A stretch of 64,000 bases of DNA from Gammaproteobacteria bacterium (GTDB lineage: Bacteria > Pseudomonadota > Gammaproteobacteria > Steroidobacterales > GCA-2729495). A program made the translations under genes and the position numbers. The notes under the pieces were generated by a model. The model worked only from the letters and a program-made list of their open reading frames with translations. It was not told the origin of the DNA and did no database searches. The stretch covers positions 1-64,000 of the forward strand of contig JAAERX010000002.1 in the NCBI GenBank assembly GCA_024229935.1, in the 5' to 3' direction. Of the stretch, positions 9,761-19,255 are shown one piece after another (within the stretch, counting starts at the first letter, position 1; each line of letters begins with the position of its first letter).

Positions 9761-9800
9761 CAATAATGCCGCCCACATCACAATAATGCCGCCCACATCA
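9761..9800. repeat. perfect 2x20-bp tandem repeat
   Basis: CAATAATGCCGCCCACATCA twice without spacer. Confidence 0.95.
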
Positions 9801-9920
9801 TATTAATATTTATTAGTGGTGCAGTCAGTTAGCCTTAGGCATACTATCCTTTTCATTGGTTTGCATACACAGCTTCCGGATCAATTTTCCGGCCTTAATT
9901 GCAGGACGAGATAGGTTTCA

Positions 9921-11423
9921 GTGTTGAAATGGTTATGGACAAAATTTACGGGCCCAATTAGGGATCTTCTCCACAGGGAAGATCGTTTCAGTCGTGGCTT
10001 AATGGCCAGCATGTCAGGAACTGTAATCTCCCGCATTATTGCTTTTGCAGCAATCCCATTTTTATCACGTCTGTTTACACCCGCAGACTTTGGCGTCCTG
10101 GCGCTCTTTGGAATGGTGACCAGTACGCTGGCAACGCTTGTAACTTGGCGATATGAAGCGGCCATTATCCTGCCTGAGCGAGATGAGGATGCAATTAATA
10201 TACTTGGGGTATGTATTGGGCTAAATACGATAACCAGCTTAATACTTGGGATAATATTTTTTTATTATTCTAGATCCATATCCATATTCTTTGGCGCGCC
10301 AGAACTTACACCCTGGCTCTATTGGTCACCACTCTGCATCTGGTCAATGGGTATATTTACAGCTCTGCGAATATGGAACTCACGAACTGATAATTTTAAA
10401 TGGATCAGTATTGCCAATGTAGGTGATGTAGGTGCCCTGGTTATAACTCAACTAGGTTTGGGCCTGTTATTCCGTGGAATCCTGTCAGGCCTTATATTGG
10501 GACCTTATTTTGCCCGAATAAGCGGTATGTTGATTTTACTGGTACATACGCTGAGAACCCATGGTTCATTAATACGTAGCTCACTTAATTTGCAAGCTGG
10601 CTATAAACTGGCAGTTCGCTATGCCCGCTTCCCTCTATATGACCTACCTGCCAGCTTACTCAGCGGTCTTTCCAGAGAAATACCTACAGGTATCCTGGGT
10701 ATATTTTTTGTCACCCAATGGGTAGGCCTGTATTCAATTGCCAACCGAATATTGTCTGTACCAATACAAGTAGTAAGTGGAGCAATCGCCGAAGTTTATT
10801 TGCCCGTTGCTCAAGATGCCAAAAATTCAGCACGACTTGACCATTTCACTCTGTCTATATTCAATCGTCTACTAGGCATTTCATTTACACCGATGCTCGT
10901 CGTTGCTATTGCTGCACCAGAATTAATTACAGTTGTACTGGGCAAACAATGGATCGTTGCAGGAGCATTTCTACAAGCCCTGACACCGTCCCTGCTTATA
11001 GCATTTATTGCTACACCTATAGATGCAGTATTCAGCGTACTTGAGCGACAACAGGAAAAGCTTGTTTTTAATACCTCACTGTTTGTAACCCGCCTTATTT
11101 CTCTGATAATTGGTGGGCTGCTTGGTGACGCCCTCTTTGCGGTCATTATGTATAGCGCATCAGGGACTATTTTCTGGGCACTCCAGTGCTTCTGGACACT
11201 CAGGTTAAGCACCATAAAAAGTCAGGTAATATTTAGACAAATTTTTAATGAGGCTCTACGCACACTACCCTTTATTATATTTATAACGGGTGTAACGCTG
11301 ATCCATCAAGGAAGCCCTAGGCGTATAGTATTTGGCCTCTGCATTACCCTAACTGTATTCCTCGCCCTGCGATGGAAAGAATTTCTTGGGCCTGGGTCAT
11401 TAAAAAACCCGCAAACTACCTGA
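9921..11423 (+). CDS. Wzx-like oligosaccharide flippase / polysaccharide biosynthesis protein
   Basis: Multi-TM; LSRLFTPADFGVLALFGMV motif typical of the family; GTG start. Confidence 0.85.
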   Translation: MLKWLWTKFTGPIRDLLHREDRFSRGLMASMSGTVISRIIAFAAIPFLSRLFTPADFGVLALFGMVTSTLATLVTWRYEAAIILPERDEDAINILGVCIGLNTITSLILGIIFFYYSRSISIFFGAPELTPWLYWSPLCIWSMGIFTALRIWNSRTDNFKWISIANVGDVGALVITQLGLGLLFRGILSGLILGPYFARISGMLILLVHTLRTHGSLIRSSLNLQAGYKLAVRYARFPLYDLPASLLSGLSREIPTGILGIFFVTQWVGLYSIANRILSVPIQVVSGAIAEVYLPVAQDAKNSARLDHFTLSIFNRLLGISFTPMLVVAIAAPELITVVLGKQWIVAGAFLQALTPSLLIAFIATPIDAVFSVLERQQEKLVFNTSLFVTRLISLIIGGLLGDALFAVIMYSASGTIFWALQCFWTLRLSTIKSQVIFRQIFNEALRTLPFIIFITGVTLIHQGSPRRIVFGLCITLTVFLALRWKEFLGPGSLKNPQTT

Positions 11424-11444
11424 GTCAGAGCCCTGCCAGTGCAA

Positions 11445-12422
11445 TTATTTTGATGATGTATCCACTGGCCTTCTGGTCTGAAGATAATCATAGATTGCAC
11501 CCAGATCTGTTTCAGTCATACCTGAATAAGCAGTCCAGTTCATTGGGGTATTGCCTTCAGGCGGACTCTTCTGAGGCTGACTAAATGATTTAAATTTTGC
11601 AATAAACTCAGCACGTGACATATTGCCTAGGCCGGACTCATGCGGGGTGAGATTGGATGAAACCACCTCCTGTCCATTAACCTCAAAAACCACACCTCCA
11701 GCAAATCTTCCTTCCGGAGCCAGATTGCGGCCAAACTTACGCCGGACGGTATGACAGTGTTCACAGCGTCCAATAGCAGCAAGATAGCTTCCATACTGCG
11801 CTGAGCTAACAATATCCGGCTTTATGATTGGCCACATCAGAGGTTCCGGCCAAAATTGGCTAAGCAGGCCCATTGGAAACTCAATACCTCTGCCAAACCA
11901 TTCTGAGCTAACTGGGGGAAGCTGACGCATATAAGCAACCACTGCCGAAACATCTTCATCAGAAAATCTTTTGTAAACAGAATAGGGCATAACAGGAAAT
12001 ACAGCATGTCCGTTAGGGTCTACCCCCTCACGAATAGCCCTGAGAAGTTCTCCATCAGTCCATCTACCAACACCACTTCTCTTATCCGGAGTAAGGTTTC
12101 GAATACACAAAACCCCAGGGATGGTGTCATCCTGCACCCTGACACCTATAATTTTTTCCTCCCGACTAAGGCACTCATGACCTGCCCCCAAAGGAGGGAT
12201 AACCGGCCCACCATAAAAATTCCAGTCACGCTTAGAATGACAATCATCACAAGCAGCCACGTGCTCAACCAGGTAACGACCACGTTCTACTTGCTCTGGT
12301 GTCTGACTAACCTGAATATCTGCAGCAAGGTTTTGCCTTGGTAGACCAAGATAAAGATACAGCACAAGGCAGATGACCATCACAAGTATTGCATAAAAAG
12401 AGGCTAATAGAGATTTAATCAT
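11445..12422 (-). CDS. diheme cytochrome c
   Basis: Two CxxCH motifs (CDDCHS, CEHCHT), N-terminal TM anchor. Confidence 0.85.
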   Translation of the reverse strand: MIKSLLASFYAILVMVICLVLYLYLGLPRQNLAADIQVSQTPEQVERGRYLVEHVAACDDCHSKRDWNFYGGPVIPPLGAGHECLSREEKIIGVRVQDDTIPGVLCIRNLTPDKRSGVGRWTDGELLRAIREGVDPNGHAVFPVMPYSVYKRFSDEDVSAVVAYMRQLPPVSSEWFGRGIEFPMGLLSQFWPEPLMWPIIKPDIVSSAQYGSYLAAIGRCEHCHTVRRKFGRNLAPEGRFAGGVVFEVNGQEVVSSNLTPHESGLGNMSRAEFIAKFKSFSQPQKSPPEGNTPMNWTAYSGMTETDLGAIYDYLQTRRPVDTSSK

Positions 12423-12929
12423 GGATTACTTATACACCAAAGTGAGAAAGGTATCTGGCATACAGTTTGCACAAGAACTGCTCATGACGGGACCAGCTGG
12501 TTCTTTGCTATAGTGTGTATTAGCCATAATCATCGCATCAAGTCCACTCCTGCAATGTTAGCAATAAGTCTGTAATGGATGCCTGCTTAATCGGGCTTCA
12601 GCCAATACAAACTTCTCATTCTGAATTAACTATGGAGAAATATTCTCTTTAATTTTCTCATCTGCCTCAGAATTTTTTTGCCAATGCATACCCAGACAGT
12701 AATAATGCGCAGTATGATAATCAAGATTACCTGCCAGAAAGTTAAAAACCTAACCCATTACCCGTTAATAATTATTAGTAGGCCCGAGCAATGAATTCTA
12801 GCATGGGAACTACACTCAACCATGTATTTACACTCAGTTTCAAAAAACCAGTCTACTGAGCAAACCACCGTCGCTCCGGCATAAAATATATTAGTGTAGA
12901 TACCAAATTGGCAAAGCACAGGCTCACAC

Positions 12930-13505
12930 TCAGGTAATCAGCTTCACTTCTGGTGGCAACTCAAGTCCTGCAGGAACGGTAGTAAATACACGGGTATAGA
13001 GCTGCTCTTCACGCAACCGATCATCCTCATTAATTTCTGCCATATAGGTCCAGTCCTCAACTGCAAACAACCGCTGCGCCAACTCAGTACTGCCCGGGTG
13101 GTGACCCATACTGGTAACAATGTAATCTGAATAAGCTTTACCCGCTATCTCAAATTCATCCAGTGCAGTATCTCCCTGTTCTATCAAGGCATCTCTTGCA
13201 GCCAGCATGTTAATAAGACATAACTGATTACCCGCTAGGCGCTCATCAAGTTCAGTTAACGCCTGCTGATTAGATGCCTCATTCATATCAGCCTTATCAC
13301 GTAACATTTCACCCATACGTACATCCTGAATGTGCAAACGCTTCATTGCCGCCTCAAAGTAATCACCGATGGCAATATAAAAAGTAAGGAACGCATGCTC
13401 ACCATCTGCACCTTGAGCCACTGCTGCAGTTAATACCTGTCGCACCTGACGCAACCGCCGTCGTTCACCTGCTACACGTTCACGAAGCTCGCCCATTGTT
13501 AGCAC
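12930..13505 (-). CDS. hypothetical protein
   Basis: 191 aa ORF just downstream of the PQQ dehydrogenase gene on the same strand; no family recognised. Confidence 0.6.
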   Translation of the reverse strand: MLTMGELRERVAGERRRLRQVRQVLTAAVAQGADGEHAFLTFYIAIGDYFEAAMKRLHIQDVRMGEMLRDKADMNEASNQQALTELDERLAGNQLCLINMLAARDALIEQGDTALDEFEIAGKAYSDYIVTSMGHHPGSTELAQRLFAVEDWTYMAEINEDDRLREEQLYTRVFTTVPAGLELPPEVKLIT

Positions 13506-13536
13506 ACCTATTCCGATTCTTTATATTCTAAATTTG

Positions 13537-15534
13537 TTATTCCAAAGCTTCAGGTAATGCATAGGCCACCAGATAATCATCAACTCGCCGCCCATATAAC
13601 CAGGTATGCCCACCCGAGGCGACAACCACATACTGACGCCCATCAATCTCATAGGTCATAGGTGTTGCCATTGATGAAGTTGGTGTACGTGTTTCCCAGA
13701 GTATTTCACCCGTATCCACATCAAGCGCCCGGAAACGTTCATCTGCTGTTGCACCTAAAAAAATAAGGCCGCCTGCTGTAACAACAGGGCCACCTGACAT
13801 CGGCGTACCCCATTCCAGTGGAAAAGGAAGCGGACTTAAACCATCCAATACACCCAACGTACGCCGCCAGTTTATTTTACCAGTTGCAACATTAAGTGAA
13901 AGAAGTTCACCCCAGGGCGGCTTGGTACAGGGCGACATTAAGGGCGACAGAACCGGGCCAAACTGCACAGCAAAATCTGTGCCTTCAATACGTCCCGGTG
14001 GGCCAAACGGTTTGCCAGCCATAGGCGAATTAAGTTCATCCTCTGACAGGCCACTAACAGGTAGTAGTCTAATAAACAGGGGTGCACGATTAATTGGCAC
14101 AATCAGATTCTGACTATCCGGGTCCCAAGCCGCCCCACCCCAGTTGGTTACAGACAGCCCCGGTAACATAACCGTACCTTGCTCTGAAGGCGGCGTATAA
14201 ATAGAGCCATGCCGCATAGATCCAATACGGTCACGACAAACAGTACGATCAAAAATAGTAAAACCCCAGGCATCTTCCGGGCTCACTTCTATTTGCCCGA
14301 GTGGCGGCGGATTAATTGGGAATGGCTGCGTAGGTGACAGCACTTCACCCGGCACACCACCCTGAGGGACGGGACGTTCTACAATCTCAAATAACGGCTC
14401 ACCTGTCTCACGGTTAAAGACAAATGTAAGCCCTTGCTTGGTTAGTTGCAGTAAAGCCGGCACAGCCTCACCATCAAGTTCCAGATCAAACAACATCGGT
14501 TGCGCAGGAATATCAAGATCCCATACATCATGGTGCAGGACCTGGTAGTGCCAAACCACTTCTCCGGTCGAGCCACGCACAGCAACCACCGAATTGGCAT
14601 AGCGATTATCTCCCGGCCGATCACCACCATAGTACTGGGGTCCGGCACTGGCTGTTGGCAGGTAGACCAGATCAAGTGATGCATCAACTGAGATCATGCT
14701 CCAGACATTTGCACCACCGGTTTGCTCCAGTGCATCTGCAGTCCAGCCCTCTGCCGCAGGGTCATTGTCATTGCGGGGAATCGGGTCAAAACTCCAACGC
14801 AACACACCAGTACGTGCATCAAATGCCCGCACGGCACCACTTGGATTGTTTGCTTGGGTTGCCTTGGTGTTGTCACTGGACCCCATGATAACCAGATCAC
14901 CAATAATGGCAGGCGGAGATGCAAACTGCATATCACCCCTTTTCAGATCCGGGGTTTTCTCACGGGTTAATACATCAACATTAACCTGGCCCGCTTCACC
15001 AAAGTCAGTACAGGCCTTACCAGTCAATGCATCAACTGCCATAACCCGCATCGTTTCAGTACCAGCAAAAATTCGATATTTACAGACGGTATTTTCAGTT
15101 GTCTCATTATCCTGCCAATAGGCAACACCCCGACAGTTGTGCCGAGTCCATTCTGATGACTCACCTACCTCAGGATCAAAGACCCAGCGTTCTTCTCCTG
15201 TAGTTGGGTCAAGCGCAATTATTCGGTTAAAGGGTGTACAGATAACGAGTGACTGACCAGCTGCTTCCGGCAATAAGATCGGAGTAACATGCCAGCTGGC
15301 AAACATATGAGGCGTATCCAAGTTTTCCAGTTCACCATGACGAAAACTCCATGCCAGCTCAAGCTCATCTACATTGTCACGATCAATAGACTCAAGTGAT
15401 GAATAATGCCGGCCACCTGCGTCACCGCCATATACCGGCCAGTCACTGGCAAAGGCCGTGCTCCCTGAACACAGGAGCACCAATAATATTGCACTGCATA
15501 AGGCAAGAGGGAGTCGTAACATACTAATACTCAC
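13537..15534 (-). CDS. PQQ-dependent dehydrogenase (membrane/quinoprotein glucose dehydrogenase-like)
   Basis: Signal peptide, DWPVYGGDAGGRHYSSLESI, W-motif-like repeats (GEERWVFDP, GEVVWHYQ), GGxxFLGATADERFRALDVDTGEILWE. Confidence 0.9.
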   Translation of the reverse strand: MSISMLRLPLALCSAILLVLLCSGSTAFASDWPVYGGDAGGRHYSSLESIDRDNVDELELAWSFRHGELENLDTPHMFASWHVTPILLPEAAGQSLVICTPFNRIIALDPTTGEERWVFDPEVGESSEWTRHNCRGVAYWQDNETTENTVCKYRIFAGTETMRVMAVDALTGKACTDFGEAGQVNVDVLTREKTPDLKRGDMQFASPPAIIGDLVIMGSSDNTKATQANNPSGAVRAFDARTGVLRWSFDPIPRNDNDPAAEGWTADALEQTGGANVWSMISVDASLDLVYLPTASAGPQYYGGDRPGDNRYANSVVAVRGSTGEVVWHYQVLHHDVWDLDIPAQPMLFDLELDGEAVPALLQLTKQGLTFVFNRETGEPLFEIVERPVPQGGVPGEVLSPTQPFPINPPPLGQIEVSPEDAWGFTIFDRTVCRDRIGSMRHGSIYTPPSEQGTVMLPGLSVTNWGGAAWDPDSQNLIVPINRAPLFIRLLPVSGLSEDELNSPMAGKPFGPPGRIEGTDFAVQFGPVLSPLMSPCTKPPWGELLSLNVATGKINWRRTLGVLDGLSPLPFPLEWGTPMSGGPVVTAGGLIFLGATADERFRALDVDTGEILWETRTPTSSMATPMTYEIDGRQYVVVASGGHTWLYGRRVDDYLVAYALPEALE

Positions 15535-15710
15535 TATTTAATGATTTAGTACAAAAGTGAGATACTAGGATGCACGCCCTTATCCTGCAACAAAAGTGGT
15601 ATGAGGAAAAACCGCAATGTGGACGACCAGCCCAAGCGCCTGACCATAATCATTGAATCAACCCATAATTTAACCCAATCAATGATATAGCCTTTCTGGA
15701 GACAAAAAAA

Positions 15711-16442
15711 ATGGTACGCACAATAATTTCCGGGTTAGCCCTGACGCTATTAATAACCACCGGCAGTGTCCAAGCAGGTGGTCACAGTAAAGGCGGCCAT
15801 AAACAAATTGGTCAATACAGCGGCTTTGAAGGTAATGAAGCAGAACTGGGTACTGCTGTTGCAGAGGCTATTGCCAAGGTTGGTGGCAAGGACCCCAAAT
15901 ATGATTTCAGTGGACGCGAGCTGGAAGTCGGACTTGCAACGTCCAAGATGATCAAGACATTTAACTCTAACTCTGCTTACCAGCATGAAATGAATGATGC
16001 ACTGGTTAAGATGACACTTGAATTCATGCAACATGCCAAGAAGGAAGGTCGGCTAGAAGAAATAGCTCGTGAGGATGCCATGACCCAGTTCCCTATGTTG
16101 AACCGGGTTGGAAAAGTCATTCAAAAAAACGGTAAGAAGGAACTCGCACTCGTAGCCATTACTGACCAGACCGCCTGTTTCTTTCAACTTGTAGGCCAGG
16201 TCGAACGTGAGCCGGGCATGCTAACCTATCACGCCCCTTATGGTCATGTACTGGAACAAACACGACGCATGGGCATGCATGACCTGACGGAACAGGAAAT
16301 TCATGAGAAATGGACCACCCCTCACATTGAAGTCTGGTCAGAAATTATGGGCGTAGATATACAGATAAGCGACTGGCAGGAAGACGGCATGGTGACGATC
16401 TACATGCCAGAAATTACTGAGGTAATAGCCAGCACAAACTGA
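15711..16442 (+). CDS. hypothetical secreted protein
   Basis: Signal peptide followed by GGHSKGGHK; ORF with coding-like composition. Confidence 0.6.
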   Translation: MVRTIISGLALTLLITTGSVQAGGHSKGGHKQIGQYSGFEGNEAELGTAVAEAIAKVGGKDPKYDFSGRELEVGLATSKMIKTFNSNSAYQHEMNDALVKMTLEFMQHAKKEGRLEEIAREDAMTQFPMLNRVGKVIQKNGKKELALVAITDQTACFFQLVGQVEREPGMLTYHAPYGHVLEQTRRMGMHDLTEQEIHEKWTTPHIEVWSEIMGVDIQISDWQEDGMVTIYMPEITEVIASTN

Positions 16443-16731
16443 TCAACCAGGCCAAGATTAAGCAGTAACAGAGGCCACTCCCTAATAACCGATTCAGCTA
16501 GCATCAGGCGATGCATGCCCAAGCACATCAACACGTTGTGCCGTCCTGCAACAAGCATCACGACCTAGTGTTGTCTGGTGTAAGCTTTCTGGGTTCGCTT
16601 TTTATACTAGCAGCAGCGCTAACGTTCAAAGAAATTGATGTTTATGTATAAAATTAGTAGTCTTGCAACTATCAACTAGTATCGGTCCACAGACACTATT
16701 TAACAGGTTATTTAATTTTTGGGGAAATAAA

Positions 16732-16983
16732 ATGACAATACATAAGCAACCAAATGAATTGGCAGCAGGATATGCCGGAGCAATCGTTGCAGCTCTTAGC
16801 ATGTTGCTGTTAGGCATTGGCTGGAATATCGGGGTTTATGTGGGCGCAGCTGAACAGATGGCAAAATGGCATTATTTATTCAGCCCCAGTATCGGCGGTA
16901 TAATTGGCGGGATGGCTGAAGCAGCAGTAATAACATTTGTTTTTGTGTATCTGTTTGTATGGCTCTATCATAAATTTGAATAG
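16732..16983 (+). CDS. small two-TM membrane protein
   Basis: MTIHKQPNELAAGYAGAIVAALSMLLLGIGWNIGVYVGAAEQM...; purine-rich stretch upstream (GGGGAAATAAAATG). Confidence 0.6.
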   Translation: MTIHKQPNELAAGYAGAIVAALSMLLLGIGWNIGVYVGAAEQMAKWHYLFSPSIGGIIGGMAEAAVITFVFVYLFVWLYHKFE

Positions 16984-17143
16984 TTCTAAACAACCTGTCT
17001 CTTTTTTGTATTTTTTTTAAATAGTTTTAAATACAATTTTTATCGATGATGTTGATCTCATCGAACAGTTTCCTAAGTCCCTTACTATAATCAAGGCTGC
17101 TCCAACAGACCCTCTAAACTCAGGTCGTTGCCCGACAGGTCCC

Positions 17144-18067
17144 TTAGTCAGGACCAAGGGTGAAAACAATTAACAGGGAAATTGCGAACACGACGATAGA
17201 AAATGCACCTACACCGATAATCTGGGGGTTACCCGGTTTATCATTATTCGGGTGCTGCATGTTGGCCATGTCATCCTCACCCGAAGTATCCTGATGGTCC
17301 ATGCCAGTCATTTCCTGCATACCAGCCTTATCCGCGCCGCCCGTGACATCTTTCACCCGCTTCTTCATCACGTGCATGGAATGGGGGTTGGCGCGCACAG
17401 TCATCATGCCGTGCTTGAGATGTCGTGTCACCAGCCACCAGTTCATCGGATAGGCAAAAATGAAACCAACCAGCAGTGCCAGTGACATGATGAACCAGAA
17501 TGCAGCACCAAATGGGTTATTCGCCCCTTCAACCCCGGGCATCCAGAACTTGGTAACCAGAAGCATCCCCGCCATCAGAATGTTCATGGAATAAAACTCT
17601 GGGATGAAGGTCATCTTCAGCGACTTTCTATAATCACCACCTGCCATATCCCGCATGGCATAGGCCTGAAAAAATGCCCAGCCGAAACCAAAGCCCAGCA
17701 CATACTCAAGGGTGATGTCGAGTGCCGGTGGAAGCTCCAGAAGGTTGCTAATCGCAGCACCGGCGATAATACCCAGACCGTCGCCCGCAGCACAATGCAT
17801 TGTCGAGCCAAGGACCTGCCGCCACGTGGCTGACACGTACTGTTCATGAGTGCCAGGGAGCGGCTCTCTGCACCCAAGTAAATAGAAAAATGCACCAAAG
17901 GGTCCGGTGAAGAGCGTCAAGATGACAAATCCCCACTTAAGAACAACCGCTTCAGGTGTAGTACGGATGTCAACCACCACAAACAAAACTGACATACCGG
18001 TCAGGATGAACCAGAGCAACATAACGCCATTGAGCATAGTAACCCCCCTAAAGCCATAGTATCTCAA
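17144..18067 (-). CDS. DUF4396-like multi-TM protein
   Basis: DUF4396-like core (WRQVLGSTMHCAAGDGLGIIAGA...) with His/Met-rich linker; start may be internal. Confidence 0.65.
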   Translation of the reverse strand: MRYYGFRGVTMLNGVMLLWFILTGMSVLFVVVDIRTTPEAVVLKWGFVILTLFTGPFGAFFYLLGCREPLPGTHEQYVSATWRQVLGSTMHCAAGDGLGIIAGAAISNLLELPPALDITLEYVLGFGFGWAFFQAYAMRDMAGGDYRKSLKMTFIPEFYSMNILMAGMLLVTKFWMPGVEGANNPFGAAFWFIMSLALLVGFIFAYPMNWWLVTRHLKHGMMTVRANPHSMHVMKKRVKDVTGGADKAGMQEMTGMDHQDTSGEDDMANMQHPNNDKPGNPQIIGVGAFSIVVFAISLLIVFTLGPD

Positions 18068-18223
18068 TACGCACTAACAGGGAAATAAAGGCTTAACTCA
18101 GATGTCTATCTGTTATATTTGCTTGATTGTGGACAATACATAAAAGAGTTTTATTTCTTATACCAACCCACATTTTAGCGGTAATTTTTACTTGTCCCTA
18201 ATGATTCTGGAGATTATTTTCAA

Positions 18224-19081
18224 ATGCGGCTAAGAAAGACAGGTCGCTCATTACTTGATAAGTATTTTGTTGAACTGTTATTTAGCAAACCTCTCTCAAG
18301 AAACCGAGTTCTCTTTTCAACAAATAATGATTGGGCAACCCCCATTAAGCGTAATATTGATTTTATTAAATATTTCCCAGTGTTTGAGTCATTTGAGCAT
18401 GCTCACTTGGATCAATACTCATTGGTAATCCCACTGTCTTTACCAGACACCTATTATCTGAACAAAAACCACGCCGAATTGAACGGAGAGAAATTTTTAA
18501 TACCCAGTAACAGGGCCATTGACATTTGCAAAGACAAAGTGGCCTTCAATAATTATCTCTGCGATACCGGATATCAAAATTACATTCCAAATATCAGCGG
18601 AGAACAAAAATTTCCATACGTGCTAAAAAAACGAGTTTCAGAGTTTGGCGAAAATATATTTTATATAAAAAATGCTTCCGATGAACACAAGTATCAAAGC
18701 AAACTATCTTCCGATGAGTATTTTAAACAGGCTTACATCGGGGGCAGAAAGGAATACACAACACATATTCTAATAAAGAACAAAAAGATTATTTTCCAAA
18801 AAACACTAGAATTTGATTTTAATGATGAATTTTATATTAAGGGAAAATATTATAAGCGCATGTCCTGGAAAAAATTAGAAACACCTCCTTTTATCAATGA
18901 CTTTTTATTAATTTTAAATAATTTGGATTATGAAGGTATTTGTTGCTTCAACTACAAGATACACGACAAACAAATCAAACTATTTGAAATCAACCCCAGG
19001 TACGGCGGGTCACTAACCCAATTCTTAAAAGAGTTGATGGTTGCTTATGCCGAGTCAATGAATTCAGATCGCATCAAATAG
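18224..19081 (+). CDS. ATP-grasp domain protein
   Basis: FPYVLKKRVSEFGENIFYI, YEGICCFNYKIHDKQIKLFEINPRYGGSL, consistent with ATP-grasp metal/ATP-binding C-terminus; AT-rich. Confidence 0.7.
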   Translation: MRLRKTGRSLLDKYFVELLFSKPLSRNRVLFSTNNDWATPIKRNIDFIKYFPVFESFEHAHLDQYSLVIPLSLPDTYYLNKNHAELNGEKFLIPSNRAIDICKDKVAFNNYLCDTGYQNYIPNISGEQKFPYVLKKRVSEFGENIFYIKNASDEHKYQSKLSSDEYFKQAYIGGRKEYTTHILIKNKKIIFQKTLEFDFNDEFYIKGKYYKRMSWKKLETPPFINDFLLILNNLDYEGICCFNYKIHDKQIKLFEINPRYGGSLTQFLKELMVAYAESMNSDRIK

Positions 19082-19117
19082 AATCTTAAACCCCAGAACC
19101 CGTCAATTAGGGCAAGT

Positions 19118-19255
19118 ATGTCAGGCATTAAAAAGCTAGTATTGAACAATCACAAACTTTCAAACAATACGAAAAAAGATAATTTTCTTAATAATCTAAC
19201 ACCCAAAATAAAGATTGCTGTTATCTCAATAATACTGAATCACGGAGGTAATTAA
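19118..19255 (+). CDS. candidate small ORF (45 aa) between ATP-grasp and FMN oxidase genes
   Basis: MSGIKKLVLNNHKLSNNTKKDNFLNNLTPKIKIAVISIILNHGGN; stop TAA overlaps next ATG (TAATG). Absent from supplied ORF list because of length. Confidence 0.35.
   Translation: MSGIKKLVLNNHKLSNNTKKDNFLNNLTPKIKIAVISIILNHGGN

Noticed and set aside
9761-9800. CRISPR array
   Set aside because: Two adjacent copies with no spacers and no cas genes; no CRISPR array seen anywhere in the window.
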